From an uncultured Lacinutrix sp. (GTDB lineage: Bacteria > Bacteroidota > Bacteroidia > Flavobacteriales > Flavobacteriaceae), in assembly GCF_947500325.1 (NCBI RefSeq), contig NZ_CANMRQ010000001.1, forward strand, positions 312,001 through 376,000: a DNA stretch of 64,000 bases, in the 5' to 3' direction. Positions 60,301-64,000 of this stretch are shown piece after piece. The notes under the pieces are model-generated. The model was not told where the DNA came from, made no database searches, and worked only from the letters and a program-made list of their open reading frames with translations. Within the stretch, counting starts at the first letter, position 1, and every line of letters starts with the position of its first letter. Both the position numbers and the translations under genes were made by a program.

Positions 60301-61351
60301 ATTTCCTAATAAACGTGCAATTATAAACTCTCCTTGTTTTGATTTAGCTGGTGAAACGGATGTGTCTTTTGTCTTTGATTATCATATGTTTGGATCTACA
60401 GATGGCGGCCGAGTAGATTTAGAAGTAAGTACAGATAGTGGCACTACTTGGACTAGTATATGGAATCAAACTGGTAACCAAGGTAATCAATGGAATACAG
60501 TTACTATTGACCTTGCTGCTTACTTAGGAGGAGCAATACAATTACGATTTAATCGTATTACCGGAGGTACTTGGCAATCCGATGTTGCTATTGATAATAC
60601 ACGCCTTGTATCTGGAGGAGTTGGAAACCCTAATCCACCAACAGGTTATTGTTCGTCTAACGGACAAAACAATAGTGAAGAATTTATTAGTAGAGTGCAA
60701 ATAGGAAGTATTAATAATGCTTCTGGCGCTGGTGCTGGAGGTTATCAAGATTTCACAAACCTTTCTACTGATTTAAGCGGAAGTACTTCTATTACAATTA
60801 CTCCTACATGGACAGGTACTGTTTATAGTGAAGCATATGCTGTATTTATAGATTGGAATAGAGATGGCGATTTCGCAGATGCTGGAGAAACAGCATTTAC
60901 GCAAGCTCCTACACAGGCAACTTCTATTAACGGAACAATTACAGTTCCTTCTGGAGCATCGCAAGGTCCAACAAGAATGCGAGTGTCTTTGAAATATAAT
61001 GCAGCGCAAACTGCTTGCGAAAGCTTCAACTTTGGAGAAGTGGAAGATTATATTGTAAATGTAACATCTAACATAAATGGCTTTGGTTTAGCAGATACTA
61101 ATGGTAGTATAAATGATACAGCTAATTTTGAGTTCTCAATTTTTCCTAATCCAGTTACTAGCGGAGAACTTAATGTTCGAGTTGCAGGAGGAAAAGCGCA
61201 AAAACTTATAATATATAATGCACTTGGACAAATAGTGCGTAAAGGTGCATTTATAGAAAAGGTAAATGTTTCAAACCTAGATGCTGGAGTTTATATTTTA
61301 GAAATAGAAATAGAAGGTAAAGTATTAAATAAGAGGTTTATTAAAAAATAG
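57392..61351 (+). CDS. T9SS-secreted M36 (fungalysin) metallopeptidase
   Basis: The protein has 1319 residues. Signal peptide 1-20. Fungalysin/thermolysin-type propeptide about 40-190. Catalytic domain about 230-625 with H428-E429-YG-H432 and the third ligand Glu in SEQMGEGWSDWFG. MAM-like domain about 645-800. Fibronectin type III 813-900. Second MAM-like domain 911-1080. GEVED 1083-1223. T9SS type A sorting domain about 1245-1319 (FSIFPNPVTSGEL to LNKRFIKK). It is a broad-specificity extracellular zinc protease of thermolysin fold. The accessory domains are mixed copies of those in its neighbours. Confidence 0.92.
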   Translation: MKNSFKLFLLLVFAVQTSFSQKQMNGVVQNYFNSISEASESKAADLSEWKITDIVPSLNPEIQHVYVQQYHNNIPIQFASYKLTVKNNQVTWNINQFVTDIASKANAAIPSITPENAVLKIVNKHRLMNPILKRTKTKNGVYEYKNSGISEEPIKVKQLYQMYNGKLRLVWNVSLYQKDGQHWWNINIDANTGKTLYTEDWVISCNFDDSNHENHKHDNKTLHVEEEMGPVLYEAKKVNEAFVGGGSYNVYPLGIESPSHGNRTIVSDPATATASPFGWHDTNGSSGAEYTITRGNNVWAQDDTNGNNGTGTSPNGGSSLNFDFALNLNNNPSTFLPAATTNLFYWNNIMHDVWYEYGFNEASGNFQENNYGKGGIGSDSVNADAQDGSGTNNANFGTPPDGSNPRMQMFLFTNPTRDGDLDNVIIAHEYGHGISTRLVGGPGTNALGGSEQMGEGWSDWFGLVMTIRPGDDRNTARGVGTYAIGQPTTGAGIRPTRYSTDLAVNGTDYGDISGLSVPHGVGYGFATILWDMTWDLIDLEGYDSNQYTGTGGNNIAMALVIEGLKNTANNPGFVSGRDGILQADQDLYGGQYNCLIWDAFARRGVGVDAVENTNGGTNTNSDQTTSFTSGCSAPPPPASCNSTLDNFPYSEGFENTLGAWSQGAGDDFDWTLNTGGTPSNSTGPAAAFEGTHYIYVEASDPNFGGKSTILNSPCFNLTSVNSPTANFHYQMTGNSVGTIRLEVRLDGENTWTEIWSQSGDQGAAWIEANIDLAAYTNNTIQLRFRGTTNTSWQGDIAIDAFGIEGATTADTQAPSTPTNLAVTAVTTNTVSLSWNASTDNVGVTGYNVFRDATNIGTVTSTTYQDTGLAEGTTYQYTVSATDAAGNISAESNTASATTDTTPPNGGCVNGQNAPYTESFEASLGLWSQSGGDDINWTRDSGGTPSNNTGPSTGSNGSFYLYVEASGNGTGFPNKRAIINSPCFDLAGETDVSFVFDYHMFGSTDGGRVDLEVSTDSGTTWTSIWNQTGNQGNQWNTVTIDLAAYLGGAIQLRFNRITGGTWQSDVAIDNTRLVSGGVGNPNPPTGYCSSNGQNNSEEFISRVQIGSINNASGAGAGGYQDFTNLSTDLSGSTSITITPTWTGTVYSEAYAVFIDWNRDGDFADAGETAFTQAPTQATSINGTITVPSGASQGPTRMRVSLKYNAAQTACESFNFGEVEDYIVNVTSNINGFGLADTNGSINDTANFEFSIFPNPVTSGELNVRVAGGKAQKLIIYNALGQIVRKGAFIEKVNVSNLDAGVYILEIEIEGKVLNKRFIKK

Positions 61352-61387
61352 AATTAGTAATTGACACTAACCATTCAATTATGATTA

Positions 61388-61420
61388 AAAACTCCAGCAA
61401 TTTTGCTGGGGTTTTTTGTT
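61388..61420. terminator. Terminator between the M36 gene and the TonB receptor
   Basis: AAAACTCCAGCAA / TTGCTGGGGTTTT form a 13-bp stem with one G-T pair, and T continues on the plus strand. It sits between convergent genes. Confidence 0.85.
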
Positions 61421-61430
61421 TAGAGGGCTG

Positions 61431-63791
61431 TTAAAAGTCTAATCTTAATGTTAAATTAGGTATTCTGCCTAAAGAAAATTTATTAATTTCTCTTAATTGA
61501 TAAGTTGCATTATCTGTGTTCAAGATAATTCTGTATGTTCTATTTAATATGCTTTTTCGATTATAAATGTTCAATAAGGAGAAACCTATAGTTGCTTTTA
61601 TATTTTTATTTTTAAAAGGAGCAACTTTATATTTTGTAGAAAAATCTAATCTATGGTAATCATTTAAATATTTACTATTAATTGCGTCATAATCTATAGC
61701 AATAGTATTAGCATTATTGCCAGTTAAGCCATTAGCCGGAGTATATGGTCTAGGCGATTTGTATTTCCAACCCAAAGAGAATTCTATGTTTCTTAATTTG
61801 AATGATTGTATTAGTGTTAGATAGTGTCTAATATCAAAATTTCCAGCAAAAGGCATGTTGTTATTTAAATTATTAAATGTAAAGTCATTTTTAGTTAAAG
61901 AATAACTAATTAAACTAGTAAAATTCTTTATGCGCTTTTTAATAAGCATGTCTATACCTTTAACTTCACTTTTTCCTATTGAAAATGTATTTATTTCTCT
62001 ATTAAACCCTTTAGTTACTGATGTAATATTTTTAATTTTTTTATAATAAGGTTCTATGTCTATGTTCCAATTATTTTTTTTGAAATTAATTCCAAAGCTA
62101 AACTGCTTACTCTCAATAACAGGAATTTCATTATTATCTGCTATGGTCCATACTTGATTTTCTAATCCAAATTTTCTTGTTTCAAACTCGATTATTTGAC
62201 TTATATATTGATATTGTTTTTCAATTGAAAGGTTCAACTTTATATTTCGATTTATTAGCCTTGTTAGGCTTATTGTTGGCTGAAAATATAATTTAGAAGT
62301 ATTATCATAGTAATCTGTTTTAATACCTGCATTTACATGCCATTTTTCGTTACTATAACTATATTCATTAAATAAAGAATGAATATTACTTTTTGAGTTT
62401 TGAGACTCTACAAGTATATCACTATCAAAAATAACTTTAGATTGGTCAATTAGTTTATAGCTTAAGTTATTATTTGTTAAATTATAACCATTTACTAAAG
62501 ATGTGTTTTTATTGATTTTATATTTTGTAAAAACATTTAAGGATAATTCTTTTATATCATTCTTTTTAATTGCTTTATACTTAAATAAATTAGAAAGGAG
62601 CTCGTCGCCTTCGTAATCATAATTATAATCGGTATAATTAATTTGTAGTTTAGAGTTGAATTTTGAATTCCATTGTTTTTCCCAATTAGAGGTAATGCCA
62701 ATATTTGTTATATCTAAATTGTCTTCAGTTTGTTGATTTATTTCTTCAAATTGAGACAAGAAATCTAATTTATTTTTAAAATAAATACCACTAATGTTAA
62801 GTGTGCTACTAGGGCTTAATTTTGTAATAAACTTTGCTGTGTAATCATTAAAATAATAATCGGTATTTGTTTTAGATAAGACATCACTAAAGATTTGATT
62901 ATTGTCTGTTATTTTAGTGTTTTGAAATACTTGTTCGGAAAACTTTTCAAAAGTGATAGTTCTAAAAACTTCAGTAAATGAGCGTCTGGCTGTTATAAAC
63001 AAAGCAGAATGTTTTGCTATTGGGGCTTTTAAGTAAGCATCAGAATAAATTAAATTAGAGCCAATACCGGCTTTAACTTTATTTGGTATTTTATAATTGG
63101 AATGTATATCGATAACTCCAGATAGATGGTTACCATATCTTGCTAATGAAGCGTTTTTATATAGTTTAACATCCTGAATACTATTTGGATTAAAAGAAGA
63201 AAAAGAACCAAAAAAGTGATCGTATTGGTACATTTTTATACCATCCCATAGTATTAAATTTTGATCAGGTGTACCGCCTCTTATATTTATTCCTGTTGCT
63301 GTTTCATCTGGGCTTTGAATACCTGGAATAAGCTGTAAGCTTTGCATGACATCTGGTTCGCTAAACCCTGGAAGCAATTGCATTTTATCAGGAATAGCGA
63401 GTATAGAGCCATCTTTTTGTTTATAAAAACCTGAAGTGAAATAACTGTTTAAAGTAATTGAGTTTAAATTTAAAACTTTGTCTCTTATAGGGATATGTTT
63501 TTTTGCAGCTCTTAAAACAAGATTTCGATTATTAATTTTAGTAAATATGGTTTGTGTTTGTTCCTCAATTAGAGCTAAAATGTCATCAAGTTTTAATGAT
63601 GATATTTTTATGTTAACAGATTTTTTTTCAGCAATTTTTGAATTATAGGAAATAACAATATCAAACTGTTTTTCTAATTTTAATAAAAAAACATCTAAGG
63701 GAGTATTTTGCTTTTCAGTATTGTTGTTCTCTTGAGAGCATAGAGTATTGTAAAAGAAAATTAAGATAATAACTACATATAATCTCCTCAT
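61431..63791 (-). CDS. STN-type TonB-dependent receptor
   Basis: The protein has 786 residues. Signal peptide about 1-19. STN domain 30-95 (LDVFLLKLEKQFDIVISYNSKIAEKKSVNIKI). Plug domain about 130-230 with GFSEPDVMQSLQLIPGIQSPDETATGINIRGGTPDQNLILWDGIKMYQ. A 22-strand barrel to the C-terminal Phe (LGRIPNLTLRLDF). It imports a large or scarce substrate such as a chelate or peptide across the outer membrane. The STN domain and a FecR gene seven bases upstream show cell-surface signalling of the FecAR type. The sigma gene is expected past the right edge. Confidence 0.88.
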   Translation of the reverse strand: MRRLYVVIILIFFYNTLCSQENNNTEKQNTPLDVFLLKLEKQFDIVISYNSKIAEKKSVNIKISSLKLDDILALIEEQTQTIFTKINNRNLVLRAAKKHIPIRDKVLNLNSITLNSYFTSGFYKQKDGSILAIPDKMQLLPGFSEPDVMQSLQLIPGIQSPDETATGINIRGGTPDQNLILWDGIKMYQYDHFFGSFSSFNPNSIQDVKLYKNASLARYGNHLSGVIDIHSNYKIPNKVKAGIGSNLIYSDAYLKAPIAKHSALFITARRSFTEVFRTITFEKFSEQVFQNTKITDNNQIFSDVLSKTNTDYYFNDYTAKFITKLSPSSTLNISGIYFKNKLDFLSQFEEINQQTEDNLDITNIGITSNWEKQWNSKFNSKLQINYTDYNYDYEGDELLSNLFKYKAIKKNDIKELSLNVFTKYKINKNTSLVNGYNLTNNNLSYKLIDQSKVIFDSDILVESQNSKSNIHSLFNEYSYSNEKWHVNAGIKTDYYDNTSKLYFQPTISLTRLINRNIKLNLSIEKQYQYISQIIEFETRKFGLENQVWTIADNNEIPVIESKQFSFGINFKKNNWNIDIEPYYKKIKNITSVTKGFNREINTFSIGKSEVKGIDMLIKKRIKNFTSLISYSLTKNDFTFNNLNNNMPFAGNFDIRHYLTLIQSFKLRNIEFSLGWKYKSPRPYTPANGLTGNNANTIAIDYDAINSKYLNDYHRLDFSTKYKVAPFKNKNIKATIGFSLLNIYNRKSILNRTYRIILNTDNATYQLREINKFSLGRIPNLTLRLDF

Positions 63792-63797
63792 TTATTA

Positions 63798-64000
63798 TTA
63801 ATTCTTAATAAGAACGATATCATTATTTATGGTATACTTGATACCCATTGCAGTAAAAACTGTTTTTAATGCATTCTCATAATCTTTATTAGAAAAGCTT
63901 CCTGTAAAGCGTTCTTGTTTGAAGTTATTACTGTTTTGTATTTTAATATTAAATTGATTTTCTAAAGCTAAAATTACTCTAGAAAAAGGAGCCTTATAAA
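63798..64000 (-). CDS. FecR-type anti-sigma factor, C-terminal part (cut by window edge)
   Basis: The last 67 residues can be read: YKAPFSRVILALENQFNIKI, then a middle ERFTGSFSNKDYENALKTVF, ending TAMGIKYTINNDIVLIKN. This is the DUF4974/STN-like C-terminal domain of Bacteroidota FecR proteins, which sits in the periplasm and receives the signal from the receptor's STN domain. It lies six bases before the receptor gene, in the same operon. The N-terminal part and membrane helix lie outside the window. Confidence 0.82.
   Translation of the reverse strand, partial: YKAPFSRVILALENQFNIKIQNSNNFKQERFTGSFSNKDYENALKTVFTAMGIKYTINNDIVLIKN

Noticed and set aside
1-64000. Search for tRNA, rRNA, integrase, transposase or prophage genes
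   Set aside because: No gap showed a tRNA-like TTCGA arm with matching stems, and no reading frame resembled a recombinase or phage protein.

Overview
The window is AT-rich chromosomal DNA from a member of the phylum Bacteroidota, almost certainly family Flavobacteriaceae. The evidence is the type IX secretion (T9SS) lipoprotein PorW/SprE, the gliding lipoprotein GldH, four secreted proteins with T9SS type A sorting domains, Bacteroidota-style promoters (TTG/TTTG-N19-TAnnTTTG), the near absence of Shine-Dalgarno sequences, and family-specific gene orders such as ricT-gldH, dprA next to an HU-CCDC81/SPOR gene, and an atp operon without atpD and atpC. Most of the window is ordinary housekeeping DNA. 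No phage, transposase, CRISPR array, rRNA or tRNA was seen.

Layout. 0-2 kb: start of upp, then a DUF4254 gene and a family 9 glycosyltransferase (LPS core type). 2.2-8.1 kb: a PaaE-like ferredoxin reductase divergent from a PadR regulator. The PadR gene leads an operon of three related small membrane proteins, a DUF5687 ABC permease and its ATPase. 8-12.5 kb: porW/sprE, a bactofilin and small ATP-synthase-associated membrane proteins. 12.7-17.7 kb: atpB-E-F-H-A-G, with a 15-bp perfect hairpin after atpE and a 54-bp tandem array that starts inside the end of atpG. 18-26.4 kb: two paired lipoproteins, then a cell-envelope run (flippase, dut, nucleotidyltransferase, TPR, DUF4292, EnvC-like, SH3). 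26.4-34.5 kb: thioesterase, HU-SPOR, dprA, a T9SS leucine-rich-repeat protein, two unannotated small peptide genes with double-glycine leaders, trpS and an acyltransferase. 34.5-38.4 kb: a trans-envelope anti-sigma/barrel protein, its ECF sigma factor, a lipoprotein and recA. 38.6-48 kb: a tiny terminated transcription unit, trhO, ricT, gldH, two tandem PBP1A genes and scoAB. 48-50.7 kb: an M91-type metallopeptidase, a small ORF and a double ABC ATPase. 50.7-61.4 kb: three large T9SS-exported metallopeptidases (M12B-like, M43, M36). 61.4-64 kb: an STN-type TonB receptor and the end of its FecR gene.

System-level reading. The three consecutive exported peptidases belong to different families, yet each has the same upstream module. 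A TCATCGAAAA-type element lies 89-90 nt before the ATG in all three, followed by a GGATAA-like block and a shared leader. Two also carry a TTACGG-N6-CCGTAA palindrome. This suggests one regulator controls a secreted proteolytic programme for protein scavenging. The other prominent undescribed element is the pair of peptide genes between the LRR protein and trpS, which look like precursors of ribosomally made, modified secreted peptides. Their maturation genes are not in the window.

Limits: all calls come from reading the sequence and remembered family features; no database search was run.
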